Source of the DNA: Lachnospiraceae bacterium UBA4364
GTDB taxonomy: Bacteria; Bacillota; Clostridia; Lachnospirales; Lachnospiraceae
Direction: 5' to 3'
DNA length: 64,000 nt
Assembly (NCBI GenBank): GCA_002393955.1
Contig: DGSK01000028.1
Location: 1 to 64,000 of the forward strand
The position numbers and the translations under genes are program-made. The first letter of the stretch is position 1, and each line of letters starts with the position of its first letter. The notes below the pieces were generated by a model, which did no database searches, was not told where the DNA came from, and saw only the letters and a program-made list of their open reading frames with translations. Below, in pieces: positions 1 to 8,764 of the stretch.

Positions 1-60
1 CTTTATCTGTAGTCACGCTGAAGGCATGCACGTACAGTATAAAGGAATATATGATTCAGT

Positions 61-141
61 GGCCGCAAGGTGGCTCCAAAACTCCGGAATCAGTGGCTCT
101 CATTCTCCGGAATGGTGGCTCTGGGAGGGCCGGAATAATCA
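61..141. mobile_element. Terminal repeat cluster of an IS (IS21-like?) end
   Basis: Three copies of GTGGCTC (70-76, 93-99, 115-121), spaced 22-23 bases apart, are each followed by CCGGAAT (84-90, 107-113, 130-136). Closely spaced direct repeats of this kind are typical of the ends of IS21-family elements, where they are transposase binding sites. The cluster ends near a CA dinucleotide at 140-141, which could be the outer end. No transposase is visible in bases 1-60, so the element is either cut by the window edge or a remnant. The family is an inference. Confidence 0.5.
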
Positions 142-330
142 CTTAGTTTCTCGAAGAATTGGCTGTTCTCATTATCCTCTATCAAACTGTGCGTAAAATT
201 CCGATTTGCTTAATACAAAGATTCTAACCGTTTCAACAATAAAAATAAAGCCCACTGATGTGAGCTTCATTCTTCACTTCCATTTATCTGTGAATAGTAA
301 CCAGAACTTGTGTTCCTGTGGTTTAGGCAT

Positions 331-368
331 AAAAAAACACCCCCTGACCATTATGATCAGAGGATGTA
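331..368 (-). terminator. Rho-independent terminator
   Basis: On the minus strand a 13-bp stem (356-368 pairing with 338-350, with a few G-T pairs) closes a 5-base loop and is followed by seven T residues (331-337). It would end a minus-strand transcript coming from the short ORF at 403-495 or from further upstream. Confidence 0.7.
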
Positions 369-402
369 TCTTCTGTTTTCTTAATTATGCAAGTCTTGCC
401 TG

Positions 403-495
403 TTATTTTGTTTTAACAAACATATCCTTTTCTTCCTGTGAAAATTCAGATATTCTTATTCCCTTCTTTTCGGCATATTCCACAGCCCCCCGCAT
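403..495 (-). pseudogene. 30-codon ORF, probable gene fragment
   Basis: ATG to TAA, 30 codons, reading MRGAVEYAEKKG at the start and ending FVKTK. The residue mix (charged, amphipathic, EYAEKKG-like helix) looks coding. There is only a weak AG-rich stretch upstream and an in-frame TAG two codons before the ATG. It ends 35 bases before a good minus-strand terminator. It may be the C-terminal tail of a lost gene; the family is not recognised. The longer plus-strand ORF over the same bases has no coding character. Confidence 0.3.
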
Positions 496-530
496 ATACT
501 AACTTAACCTTTCTTAACCCTCCCTATGAG

Positions 531-575
531 CAAAAGAAAAACCTCGGAAGCCTTGATTTATAAGACTTTCGAGGT
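531..575 (-). terminator. Terminator of tRNA-Glu
   Basis: Minus-strand stem of ACCTCG (570-575) with CGAGGT (541-546), extended inward by GAAG/CTTT and CTT/AAG pairs. It is followed by a T-rich run at 531-540. It starts 12 bases after the tRNA 3' end. Confidence 0.7.
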
Positions 576-586
576 ATTCCATAGCA

Positions 587-658
587 CAGCTCGTAGCGGA
601 ATCGAACCGCTGATTCTGCCGTGAGAGGGCAGCGTCTTGACCCCTTGACCAACGAGCC
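587..658 (-). tRNA. tRNA-Glu (anticodon CTC)
   Basis: A full cloverleaf can be folded on the minus strand. The acceptor stem is GGCTCGT/ACGAGCT, the D stem GTC/GAC, the anticodon stem CTGCC/GGCAG, and the T arm AGCGG-TTCGATT-CCGCT. The 7-base anticodon loop CTCTCAC places CTC at positions 34-36, so it reads GAG glutamate codons. The 3' CCA is not encoded. It has its own promoter and terminator and stands between polC and the IS remnant. Confidence 0.95.
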
Positions 659-681
659 ATGTGCTTTTCTCAAGCTTTTTT

Positions 682-710
682 ATAATACTACAATATCAGA
701 TCCATTGCAA
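682..710 (-). promoter_or_regulatory. Sigma-A-type promoter of tRNA-Glu
   Basis: On the minus strand: -35 TTGCAA (705-710), 17-base spacer, -10 TATTAT (682-687). The tRNA starts 23 bases downstream of the -10. Confidence 0.75.
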
Positions 711-752
711 GTACTTTTTTTACTTTTATCATTTTTTTTAATTTAAATATTT

Positions 753-785
753 AAAACCGGGGATTACCGGAAAATCCCCGGTTTT
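753..785 (-). terminator. Terminator after polC
   Basis: A perfect 13-bp stem, AAAACCGGGGATT against its complement, with a short loop, begins 12 bases after the polC stop codon. The T run on the 3' side completes a classical Rho-independent terminator for the long minus-strand block. Confidence 0.9.
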
Positions 786-797
786 ATAGTAAAGCTA

Positions 798-3700
798 TCA
801 GATAATATCAAAAATAGATATCTGGTTGGCATCCGGCAATCCATCCAGGATATGCAGTGCTGTCATCTTTTCGATATTGGTCTGGGATGTCTTTGTCCTT
901 TCCTTAAAATCATCCTTGCTGACAAAAGGACCATTCTTGGCAGCCTCCTCTATCTTGACAGCGTTGGTATCCCCCAGTCCTTCGATAGCAACAAAGGACG
1001 GCATTATCTTTCCGTCTATTATCTGAAAATCCACAGCCTTTGCCCTGTAAAGATCGATGGGCATAAAATCAAAGCCTCTTGCATACATCTCCTGAACAAG
1101 CCTCATATCATGCATGCTGGCCTCATCCTTGGGTGAAGCGGTTCCGGCATCTATCCTCTTCTTTATTTCGGCCATATTCTCTTCCAGATGATCCTTTCCC
1201 ATGCACATTGTCTCATATGAAAAAGCTTTGGACCTTATGGAAAAAAATGCAGTGTAATATGCCAGGGGATAATTTATCTTATAATAAGCCACCCTCCAGC
1301 CCATCATTACATAGGCCGCTGCATGTGCCTTCGGGAACATGTATTGGATCTTTTCACAAGACTGTATATACCAGTCAGGCACATTATGGGCCTTCATATC
1401 CTCTTTCCATTCCGGCCATTTTTCAGCCTTACCCTTAGCCACCTTGCCCTTGCGGACCATTTCCATGATCTTAAAGGACTCCTCCGAATCCAGTCCCATA
1501 CCTATAAGGTATGTCATGATATCATCACGGGTACATATACATGTGGAAATAGTAGCTATGCCATCTTTAATAAGAGTCTCTGCATTGCCCAGCCATACAT
1601 CCGTACCGTGGGAAAGTCCTGCTATACGAACCAGGTCAGAAAAAGCCTGAGGCTTGGTGTCTATAAGCATCTGCATGGCAAAATCCGTACCGAACTCAGG
1701 GATACCGAGGGATCCCAGCATCGTCCCCCCGATATCCTCAGGCTTTATGCCGAGGGCATCAGTGGATTTAAACAGACTCATGACCTCCGGATCATCCAGG
1801 GGTATTTCCAGGGGATCCAGCCCCGTCAGGTCCTGTAATCGTCTGATCATGGTAGGATCGTCGTGTCCCAGTATATCAAGCTTTAAAAGGTTATGATCAA
1901 TCTTATGATAATCAAAGTGCGTTGTCACTATAGGCGAATTTCTGTCATCCGCAGGGTGCTGCGTCGGTGTAAAGGATTCGATAGCCTCACCTACAGGAAG
2001 AACGACAATTCCTCCCGGATGCTGGCCCGTAGTATTCTTGGTACCTTCCACGCCCTTGGCTATACGCTCTATCTCTGCAGGCCTTTTTACCTTGTCCTGC
2101 AGCTCATAAAACCCCTTTGTATATCCAAACGCGGTCTTCTCTGCCACAGTACCTACAGTACCGGCCTTATAGGTCTGGCCTGCTCCGAAGATAACCTCCG
2201 TATACTTGTGGGCCTTGGACTGATATTCACTTGAAAAGTTCAGGTCGATATCCGGCTCCTTATCTCCCTTGAATCCCAGGAAAGTTTCAAAAGGAATGTC
2301 AAAGCCGTCCTTGTAAAGGTTCTCTCCGCATATGGGACAGACTTTATCCGGCATATCCACACCGGCCCTGCCGGCATATTTATTCACATCTTCGGAATCG
2401 AATTCCGAGTATTTACACTTTTTGCACAGATAATGAGGCTTTAAGGGGTTAACCTCCGTGATCCCAGCCATTGTAGCGACAAATGAGGATCCGACCGAGC
2501 CTCTGGAGCCAACCAGATATCCGTCCTCGACAGACTTCCACACCAGCTTCTGAGCTATGATGTACATAACCGCAAAACCGTTACCTATTATTGAATTAAG
2601 CTCACGCTCAAGTCTTTCCGAAACAATCTCCGGCAGCACCTCACCGTAAAGCTCATGAGCCTTGTTATAGCATATGGCACGGAGCGTCTTATCTGAATCT
2701 TCGATGACAGGAGGACATTTATCCGGGCGGACAGGCTTTATCCTGTCACACATATCCGCGATCTTATTCGGATTAGTTATGACCACCTCTATGGCACGGT
2801 CTGCCCCGAGATAAGCAAATTCATCCATCATCTCCTGGGTAGTCATAAAGTACATTGATGAGGACAGCGCCTCTATCTTATGGCCGAACTGCTCCCAGGT
2901 CTTATTGCCCTTCTTTTCCTTTCCGCATACCAGAATGCTTCTGAAAAGCGCATCTCTGGGCTCCAGATAATGAACATCCCCTGCTGCACACACCGGCTTG
3001 CCGCATTCAGCAGCTATTTCCACGATCTGACGGTTTATTTCCTTTATGTCATCATAGGAATTGACAGCCATCTCCTTACTGTTCATGATGAGATATTTGC
3101 CGTTTCCTGCAGGACCTATCTCTATATAGTCATAAAAATCCACCAGACGAACTATTTCCTGCCTGGAACGTCCGCCTATCATGGCACGAAATACATCACC
3201 CTCAGTACCGCCGCTGCCAACTATCAGGCCCTCGCGGTACTTGTTTAAAAGACTTTTAGGTATCTTCGGTATATTCCTTCCTATGAAGCGCAAATGAGAA
3301 AGGGATACAAGCTTATACAGGTTTCTGCGCCCCACTTCGTTCTTGGCAAATATTACAGCCTCTGAAGCGTGCATATCCGCTATCTTTTCATCATCAAGCC
3401 CCTCCAGCTCATTTAACTGCGCCAGAGTCGTCACATGATGCTTAGCTAAAAGCTCTATCTCCTTAATGAAGATTCCTGCTGTCATCTCCGCATCATCTAC
3501 CGCCCTGTGGTGGTGCAGCAGTTTTACATCCAGCGCCTCGGCTAACTTATGGAGCTTGTAGGACGGAAGACGGGGCATCACAAGCCTTGCGATCTCAATG
3601 GTATCCGTATGTGTGAAATCATAAGGAAGTCCCTGTTTTTCAGCCTCTGCCCTTATGCAGTTGGTATCGAATTTCGCATTGTGAGCAACAAGCACACAGC

Positions 3701-5459
3701 CCTTGCAGAACTCAAGGAACTGTGGCAGCACCTCTTCTATATTAGGCGCACCAATGAGCATATCGTCAGTTATGCTGGTAAGACCTGAGATTTCCTGAGT
3801 AAGCGGTTCATGAGGATCCACAAAGGTTGAGAATCTGTCAGTGATCTCGCCATGCTCTACCTTTACCGCACCAAACTCTATTAATTTACACTTTCCGGGC
3901 ACGACGCCTGTGGTCTCAAGGTCAAATACCACAAAGCTTCCGTCAAAATCCTGTCCCTTCTCATTGATAACCGCATTCAGCGTATCATCCACGATATAGG
4001 CGTTACATCCGTAAAGTATCTTTATCTTTCCATCCAACGCCGCTGCATCAGGGAAAGACTGCACTCCGCCATTGTCCGTTATTGCTATAGCCTTATGACC
4101 GAAACGCACGGCAGTATCTACCAGATCCTTTACGGAAACACAGCCGTCCATATCGCTCATCTTGGTATGTGCATGAAGCTCTACCCTCTTAAGCGAATTA
4201 TAATCCTCCCGCTTTTCACTGAAATCATCTATCTTTTTTATCCCGACGGGGCGCATCACTTCGATTTCTTTATCAAAATCATCAAAGGCCGCCACACCTT
4301 TTACTCTGATAAAAGCGCCTGGTTTAAGAATCCCTAGGAGTTCATTCCCCAGCTCCTGGGATTGGAAAAACTTCAGTCTGATAGTATCCGTATAATCCGT
4401 GATGGTATACTTTAATATCTTGCTTCCGGCCTTTGTGTCACGGTCTTCTACAGCCAGTATCTTACCATGTACCACCACCTCGCCGATCGCATCGGTGATA
4501 TTTTCCATGGCAATAACATCACCTTCAAAATCATTTCCCATTACCACATCATCAGGAACCCCGGGGGCCTTAAGACTTTTTCCATACCAGGAATCATTGC
4601 CTCTCCGGCCCTTCTTCCCGCCAAATGATGAGCGGTTCTTGTCCCATTTGCCGGACCAATCCTTCCTTTCGGCTTTTTCTGCTTTTGGTTCAGCCGCAGG
4701 CTTTGCTTCTGATTTGGAGTTTTTTTCACCAGCTCTTCCCCGCTCAGCCTCAGGGAGACCTGCGGACTTAAGGGATCTTTTACCTGCATTATCCAGGACA
4801 TCGTCCAGTGTCATGAAGGGTTCTTCTTCCACAGCCCCCATATCACCTGCAGCCGCAGCTGCTTCTGCAGAGGCAAGGCTCTTTTCCATCTCTTTTGAAA
4901 AAGCTGCCACCTTGTTCATCACACGGTTTCTGCTCTCAATGGTATAGACGCTTTCCTCGCTCTCACAGTAATCAACCTCAGTCTCGGTATTCATGTGAAA
5001 ACGGCCGTTGAATGTATCGTCAAAGATCCTGATGATCGTCTGTTCCTTGTCATGAGCCGCAAATGTATCCGGCAGCACAAGCTTTATCATCCCGTCAGAC
5101 ACGGAAAGCTTTGCCTTTTTCATCACGCTGTAGATTATACGGTCATAATTCTTTATTTCCAGCAACAGACTGTCAAAATAATGGTCCAGAAGATAATTGA
5201 TATCATATCTGTCCGACAGATGATAATCCTCATGAATCTCCACACTGTAGCCTGCCGGACCAAAGACAGCCTCTTCCAATTCCTTTTCCAGATCATATAC
5301 CAGCGCCTTGCGTATGGGCTTGTCGTGACTTAAGTCAATACGCATCACACGCCTGTTCTTGATGCACAGGATCTGTTCCACTGTCACCGTCGAAAACTTC
5401 GAATATAATTCCGGATCTATCGCCGCATTTTCAAAAATTGCACTAAAACTGTCTGCCAT
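798..5459 (-). CDS. polC: DNA polymerase III PolC-type alpha subunit
   Basis: Replicative polymerase of Firmicutes, 1553 aa from the ATG at 5459, which has a GGAAGAG ribosome site inside the ispG tail. An upstream in-frame ATG at 5498 would overlap ispG by 38 bases and is less likely. Visible order: N-terminal region, an Ala/Lys-rich linker at about 205-305, an OB-fold region, a PHP domain starting with HAHTKMSDMDG (about residue 430), an inserted DEDD proofreading exonuclease with FDLETTG (about 508), a zinc-binding Cys cluster (CKKC and CPICG, about 1010-1040), and the polymerase core with PDIDLNF (about 1070). The length is on the long side of the family because of the linker. It is the last gene of the block and is followed by a strong terminator. 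Confidence 0.97.
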   Translation of the reverse strand: MADSFSAIFENAAIDPELYSKFSTVTVEQILCIKNRRVMRIDLSHDKPIRKALVYDLEKELEEAVFGPAGYSVEIHEDYHLSDRYDINYLLDHYFDSLLLEIKNYDRIIYSVMKKAKLSVSDGMIKLVLPDTFAAHDKEQTIIRIFDDTFNGRFHMNTETEVDYCESEESVYTIESRNRVMNKVAAFSKEMEKSLASAEAAAAAGDMGAVEEEPFMTLDDVLDNAGKRSLKSAGLPEAERGRAGEKNSKSEAKPAAEPKAEKAERKDWSGKWDKNRSSFGGKKGRRGNDSWYGKSLKAPGVPDDVVMGNDFEGDVIAMENITDAIGEVVVHGKILAVEDRDTKAGSKILKYTITDYTDTIRLKFFQSQELGNELLGILKPGAFIRVKGVAAFDDFDKEIEVMRPVGIKKIDDFSEKREDYNSLKRVELHAHTKMSDMDGCVSVKDLVDTAVRFGHKAIAITDNGGVQSFPDAAALDGKIKILYGCNAYIVDDTLNAVINEKGQDFDGSFVVFDLETTGVVPGKCKLIEFGAVKVEHGEITDRFSTFVDPHEPLTQEISGLTSITDDMLIGAPNIEEVLPQFLEFCKGCVLVAHNAKFDTNCIRAEAEKQGLPYDFTHTDTIEIARLVMPRLPSYKLHKLAEALDVKLLHHHRAVDDAEMTAGIFIKEIELLAKHHVTTLAQLNELEGLDDEKIADMHASEAVIFAKNEVGRRNLYKLVSLSHLRFIGRNIPKIPKSLLNKYREGLIVGSGGTEGDVFRAMIGGRSRQEIVRLVDFYDYIEIGPAGNGKYLIMNSKEMAVNSYDDIKEINRQIVEIAAECGKPVCAAGDVHYLEPRDALFRSILVCGKEKKGNKTWEQFGHKIEALSSSMYFMTTQEMMDEFAYLGADRAIEVVITNPNKIADMCDRIKPVRPDKCPPVIEDSDKTLRAICYNKAHELYGEVLPEIVSERLERELNSIIGNGFAVMYIIAQKLVWKSVEDGYLVGSRGSVGSSFVATMAGITEVNPLKPHYLCKKCKYSEFDSEDVNKYAGRAGVDMPDKVCPICGENLYKDGFDIPFETFLGFKGDKEPDIDLNFSSEYQSKAHKYTEVIFGAGQTYKAGTVGTVAEKTAFGYTKGFYELQDKVKRPAEIERIAKGVEGTKNTTGQHPGGIVVLPVGEAIESFTPTQHPADDRNSPIVTTHFDYHKIDHNLLKLDILGHDDPTMIRRLQDLTGLDPLEIPLDDPEVMSLFKSTDALGIKPEDIGGTMLGSLGIPEFGTDFAMQMLIDTKPQAFSDLVRIAGLSHGTDVWLGNAETLIKDGIATISTCICTRDDIMTYLIGMGLDSEESFKIMEMVRKGKVAKGKAEKWPEWKEDMKAHNVPDWYIQSCEKIQYMFPKAHAAAYVMMGWRVAYYKINYPLAYYTAFFSIRSKAFSYETMCMGKDHLEENMAEIKKRIDAGTASPKDEASMHDMRLVQEMYARGFDFMPIDLYRAKAVDFQIIDGKIMPSFVAIEGLGDTNAVKIEEAAKNGPFVSKDDFKERTKTSQTNIEKMTALHILDGLPDANQISIFDII

Positions 5460-5460
5460 T

Positions 5461-6528
5461 CTACTCTTCCCAGTTCTCAAGCTCTGTCCTGAGTACATCC
5501 AGAAGCTCAGCTTCCGGTATCTTCTTTATGATATCACCGTGCTTTATAAGGAGTCCCACTCCGTCTCCGCCGGCAATTCCAATATCTGCTTCCTTTGCTT
5601 CGCCCGGACCGTTTACTACGCAGCCCATAACAGCTACTTTGATATTAAGAGGCTTGCTCTTAGTCACTTCCCGGACCATGTCCTCTACCTTTTCCGCAAG
5701 CCCTATAAGGTCTATCTTGGTCCTTCCGCATGTCGGACAGCTCACCACTTCCACACCGCCGGTTCTTAACCCTAAACACTTAAGTATCTCTTTAGCCGAC
5801 CTGACTTCAAGCACAGGGTCTCCGGTAAGCGAAACACGGATAGTATCACCTATGCCCTCGTTAAGGATTATGCCCAGGCCTACGGAGCTCTTGATATTAC
5901 CTCTCATCACAGTTCCCGCTTCCGTTATGCCCACATGCAGCGGATAGACTGTTTTTCCGGCTATGAGTTCATGAGCTTTTACGCACATCCTGACATCCGA
6001 TGACTTTATGCTTATCACTATATTATCGTATCCCGCATCCTCGATCATGTGCACCTTATCAAGGGCGCTTTCAACTATTCCATCTGCCGTAACGCCGTTG
6101 TATTTATCCACAAGTTCAGTCTCAAGCGATCCTGAATTCACGCCCACTCGGATAGGTATATTTCTTTCCTTAGCTGCCTTTACCACCTCTTTAAGCTTTT
6201 CCTGTCCACCGATATTCCCGGGATTGATCCTTATCTTGTCTGCACCATTTTCAATCGCAGCCAGTGCCATGAGGTAATTGAAATGTATATCCGCTACCAG
6301 CGGTATATGTATCTGCTTCTTTATCTCTGGGATTGCTTTTGCAGCATCCATATCCGGTACGGTACATCGGATGATCTCGCAGCCCTCAGCTTCAAGGGCG
6401 AGAATCTGCTCCACGGTTTTATTTACGTCCTGTGTAGGTGTATTTGTCATTGACTGTATCAGAATGGGATTCCCCCCGCCTATTACCCTGTCACCTATAT
6501 GTATAACTTTTGTTTCATCTCTGTACAT
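5461..6528 (-). CDS. ispG: 4-hydroxy-3-methylbut-2-en-1-yl diphosphate synthase
   Basis: The [4Fe-4S] enzyme of the MEP isoprenoid pathway that converts methylerythritol cyclodiphosphate to HMBPP. 355 aa. The N-terminal TIM-barrel motif IQSMTNTPT is present, and the cluster-binding cysteines appear in SCPTCGRT and GCVVNGPGE near the C-terminus. AGAGGAG precedes the ATG. The stop codon lies one base from the polC start, so the two are probably translationally coupled. dxr, the entry enzyme of the same pathway, is three genes upstream. Confidence 0.97.
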   Translation of the reverse strand: MYRDETKVIHIGDRVIGGGNPILIQSMTNTPTQDVNKTVEQILALEAEGCEIIRCTVPDMDAAKAIPEIKKQIHIPLVADIHFNYLMALAAIENGADKIRINPGNIGGQEKLKEVVKAAKERNIPIRVGVNSGSLETELVDKYNGVTADGIVESALDKVHMIEDAGYDNIVISIKSSDVRMCVKAHELIAGKTVYPLHVGITEAGTVMRGNIKSSVGLGIILNEGIGDTIRVSLTGDPVLEVRSAKEILKCLGLRTGGVEVVSCPTCGRTKIDLIGLAEKVEDMVREVTKSKPLNIKVAVMGCVVNGPGEAKEADIGIAGGDGVGLLIKHGDIIKKIPEAELLDVLRTELENWEE

Positions 6529-6643
6529 CTGCTGCTCCTCTCTGCCATATCCTGCACGCCTCTTACAATATATTGCTGCGTACGGACAGCGTTATGTATA
6601 AATATACCACCCGCAAAGGGTGACATAAAGTATCTAAAATAAC

Positions 6644-6696
6644 AAAAAAAGAGTCCGAAAATTCTCTCAGATTTTACTTGACAATGTTTCGGACCC
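6644..6696 (-). terminator. Terminator between kinase gene and ispG
   Basis: Minus-strand stem GGTCCGAAA (6687-6695) with TTTCGGACT (6652-6660), a loop of 26 bases, then seven T residues (6644-6650). It starts 8 bases after the kinase stop codon, so transcription from the signalling pair is probably stopped or reduced before ispG. ispG then needs its own promoter in 6530-6640, where no strong consensus was found. Confidence 0.7.
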
Positions 6697-6703
6697 TTTT
6701 GCT

Positions 6704-7792
6704 CTATTTTTCCGTATACAGTTCGTTCCAGTCATAGCTTATTACAAACCCATTCTTTCCGCCTGCACCAGAGATCACATTCTTAACAAGCAGTGTAAGA
6801 AGAACTATAAAAGAAGACACAAAGATATGGTATTCCAGGAAGCCTGATGAATAGAACATCTCAAAGAGCCTATATATGTTTGCTGCACCTTTGAAAAGTT
6901 CATAAGCAGTCACGCCGCCGGCTTTCAGTCCGGCAATCGTCATATCTGCTATGCTCCCCCATACAAGCGCATTTGACAGAAGACTGCCTATGGCCGCCGC
7001 AAGCCTTGTAACGCTTCTTTTATCACGAATACTTTCCAGATTATCCATGACCTCCCTGGCATTTGAGAGCCGCTCTTCAGGCTCATCCGCCGTACATTTC
7101 TTAATAAGCCGGTATGTCTCCCTGTCTGCGATCGCAGCACAGGCATTTAGGCAGTTTTCTCTGCCGTTACGCACCGGATCCATGCCGGTAAGCATATATG
7201 CATAAAGTATCCCCAAAGCATGCACATCAGCCTCCCGCCCAATCCTTCTGCCTGTAAACTGTTCCGGTGCGGCATACCCCGGTGTCCCGGACATAATCTC
7301 AGCCTCTGTACTGCCATATCCGAAAAGAGCCGTCCCCATGTCAACGAGCCGTATACTGCCGTCTCCCGCCACAATGAAATTGTCCGGCTTTATATCCCTG
7401 TATATGACAGGAGGCCGGTTTTCATGCAGATAAGCGATCAGATCCGTAACCCTCAGCATAAGACGCAGTGCATCGTCAGATTTTAGAGGGAACCGGTTTT
7501 TTAAGTAAGCGCTAAGTGTCTCACCTTCAACGTATTCCATGATTTCCGCAGTATAGTCATGCCCTTCTGCCAGGTCCACGAGATAAGGGACCCGCCTGTC
7601 AGAAAGTGATGCCAGTCTTTCAGCTTCTTCACGCAGGGCACGACGCTCCCTGCTGTCACGGTTTCCAAAAGCAAATTTTACAGCATTGTACTGGTGGAGT
7701 TTTTCGTCCTCAGCCAGGTAAACAATGCCCTCGCCCCCCTCTGCTATCTTCTTTATTATCCGGAATTTTCCTATACATGCATTTTTTTTCAT
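6704..7792 (-). CDS. Ser/Thr protein kinase, single-pass membrane protein
   Basis: 362 aa. The Hanks-type kinase domain fills residues 1-260: glycine loop GGEGIVYLAE, the ATP-binding lysine in AVKF, catalytic loop YRDIKPDN (Tyr replaces the usual His of HRD), VDMG in place of DFG, and an activation-segment end SGTPGYAAPEQ. After about 60 residues a hydrophobic stretch near 322-345 looks like a transmembrane helix, leaving a short tail. There are no PASTA repeats, so this is not the usual PrkC/Stk1 cell-wall sensor. AGAGGATTA precedes the ATG. The PP2C phosphatase gene sits 140 bases upstream, a normal kinase/phosphatase pairing. Substrates are unknown. Confidence 0.88.
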   Translation of the reverse strand: MKKNACIGKFRIIKKIAEGGEGIVYLAEDEKLHQYNAVKFAFGNRDSRERRALREEAERLASLSDRRVPYLVDLAEGHDYTAEIMEYVEGETLSAYLKNRFPLKSDDALRLMLRVTDLIAYLHENRPPVIYRDIKPDNFIVAGDGSIRLVDMGTALFGYGSTEAEIMSGTPGYAAPEQFTGRRIGREADVHALGILYAYMLTGMDPVRNGRENCLNACAAIADRETYRLIKKCTADEPEERLSNAREVMDNLESIRDKRSVTRLAAAIGSLLSNALVWGSIADMTIAGLKAGGVTAYELFKGAANIYRLFEMFYSSGFLEYHIFVSSFIVLLTLLVKNVISGAGGKNGFVISYDWNELYTEK

Positions 7793-7932
7793 ATTAATCC
7801 TCTATGCCAATTGTAAAATACGGCTTCTTCAGAGCGGTTTTACCATCTATCCATATCGTTCTGCATTTCATATAAAACCATCCGGGAAACACTTTTGTGA
7901 ATGGGAGAAAACAGCCGATGACTCCCCATGTT

Positions 7933-8634
7933 TCAGAACCTTATATATACAGCCGAGAGGTTGTCCTTTTCACCTGCATTCTGCAACAGTTTCCCTATGG
8001 TCTTTAACGTTCGTTCAGCAGTTTTTGCACAGTCTATTCGTTCAGGAAGAAGCGGTCCGCTTATCCTTTTCTCTGCAAGGTATTTTCCAATGCCGTCAGT
8101 TGTGAGCATAAGCGCAGTATTCTTTCTTATCCGTCCTCTTTTAGACATCGGGTAGAAAAACCTTCCGCAGCCGACACATTTTGTCAGGAAGCTGTCATGC
8201 TTTCCTCCCGATGTAAGGAACTTTATCCCTCTGCTAAAGAACACTCCCGGCGAATCCCCAAGCCATAAAACCAGATATCTTTTTCTGTAAACTATGACCA
8301 TCGTAAAAGTTGCAGCGATGTGTCTGCCTCTGTCGCCCCCCTTTTTCCTCAGTTCCTCGTGAACGCTGAACAGTTTCCTGTCGGCAGCACGCTCTATCTT
8401 AGAAAAAGAGTCGGTTCTTCTGACTATATTTATAAGTTCCTCATAAAACCAGGCACTCATCTTTTCCGCAACGCAGCCGCCTGCATATTCGCCGTCATCC
8501 ATTCCGCCGCAGCCATCACTTACAAGTGCCATTATGAGTTCACCCTTTTTTGTAGTCACCTTGTGCAGGGCAACGGAATCCTGATTGCTTTTCCTTCCTC
8601 CCCTGTCATAATAGATTGAATAAAACATGTCCAT
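7933..8634 (-). CDS. PP2C-family Ser/Thr phosphatase
   Basis: 233 aa from the ATG at 8634, preceded by AGGAGAA; an upstream in-frame start at 8721 has no ribosome site. PP2C motifs in order: SNQDS near the N-terminus, VSDGCGGMDDGEYAG (metal-binding Asp), GDSPG, TTDGIG and EKDNLSAV at the C-terminus. These supply the acidic residues of a two-metal phosphatase. It presumably reverses the action of the kinase encoded just downstream on the same strand. It is soluble, with no membrane segment. The pair splits rseP from ispG, genes that are usually adjacent or close. Confidence 0.88.
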   Translation of the reverse strand: MDMFYSIYYDRGGRKSNQDSVALHKVTTKKGELIMALVSDGCGGMDDGEYAGGCVAEKMSAWFYEELINIVRRTDSFSKIERAADRKLFSVHEELRKKGGDRGRHIAATFTMVIVYRKRYLVLWLGDSPGVFFSRGIKFLTSGGKHDSFLTKCVGCGRFFYPMSKRGRIRKNTALMLTTDGIGKYLAEKRISGPLLPERIDCAKTAERTLKTIGKLLQNAGEKDNLSAVYIRF

Positions 8635-8764
8635 TATTTCTCCTGAAATTTTGCAGAAAACTCCGTGGGATACTTTGAATAAAAAATCGAAAAAGATTTT
8701 CCCGGACAACGTCAAAGGCAACAGATGCCTGTCCGGAGATTAGATTATAGAAATATAAAATGAC

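Noticed and set aside
206..502. 98-codon plus-strand ORF at the left end
   Set aside because: It runs across a minus-strand terminator and a better minus-strand fragment, has no ribosome site, and reads like a chance frame.
4399..4947. 182-codon plus-strand ORF inside polC
   Set aside because: Antisense to the Ala/Lys-rich linker of PolC; no start signal and no domain.
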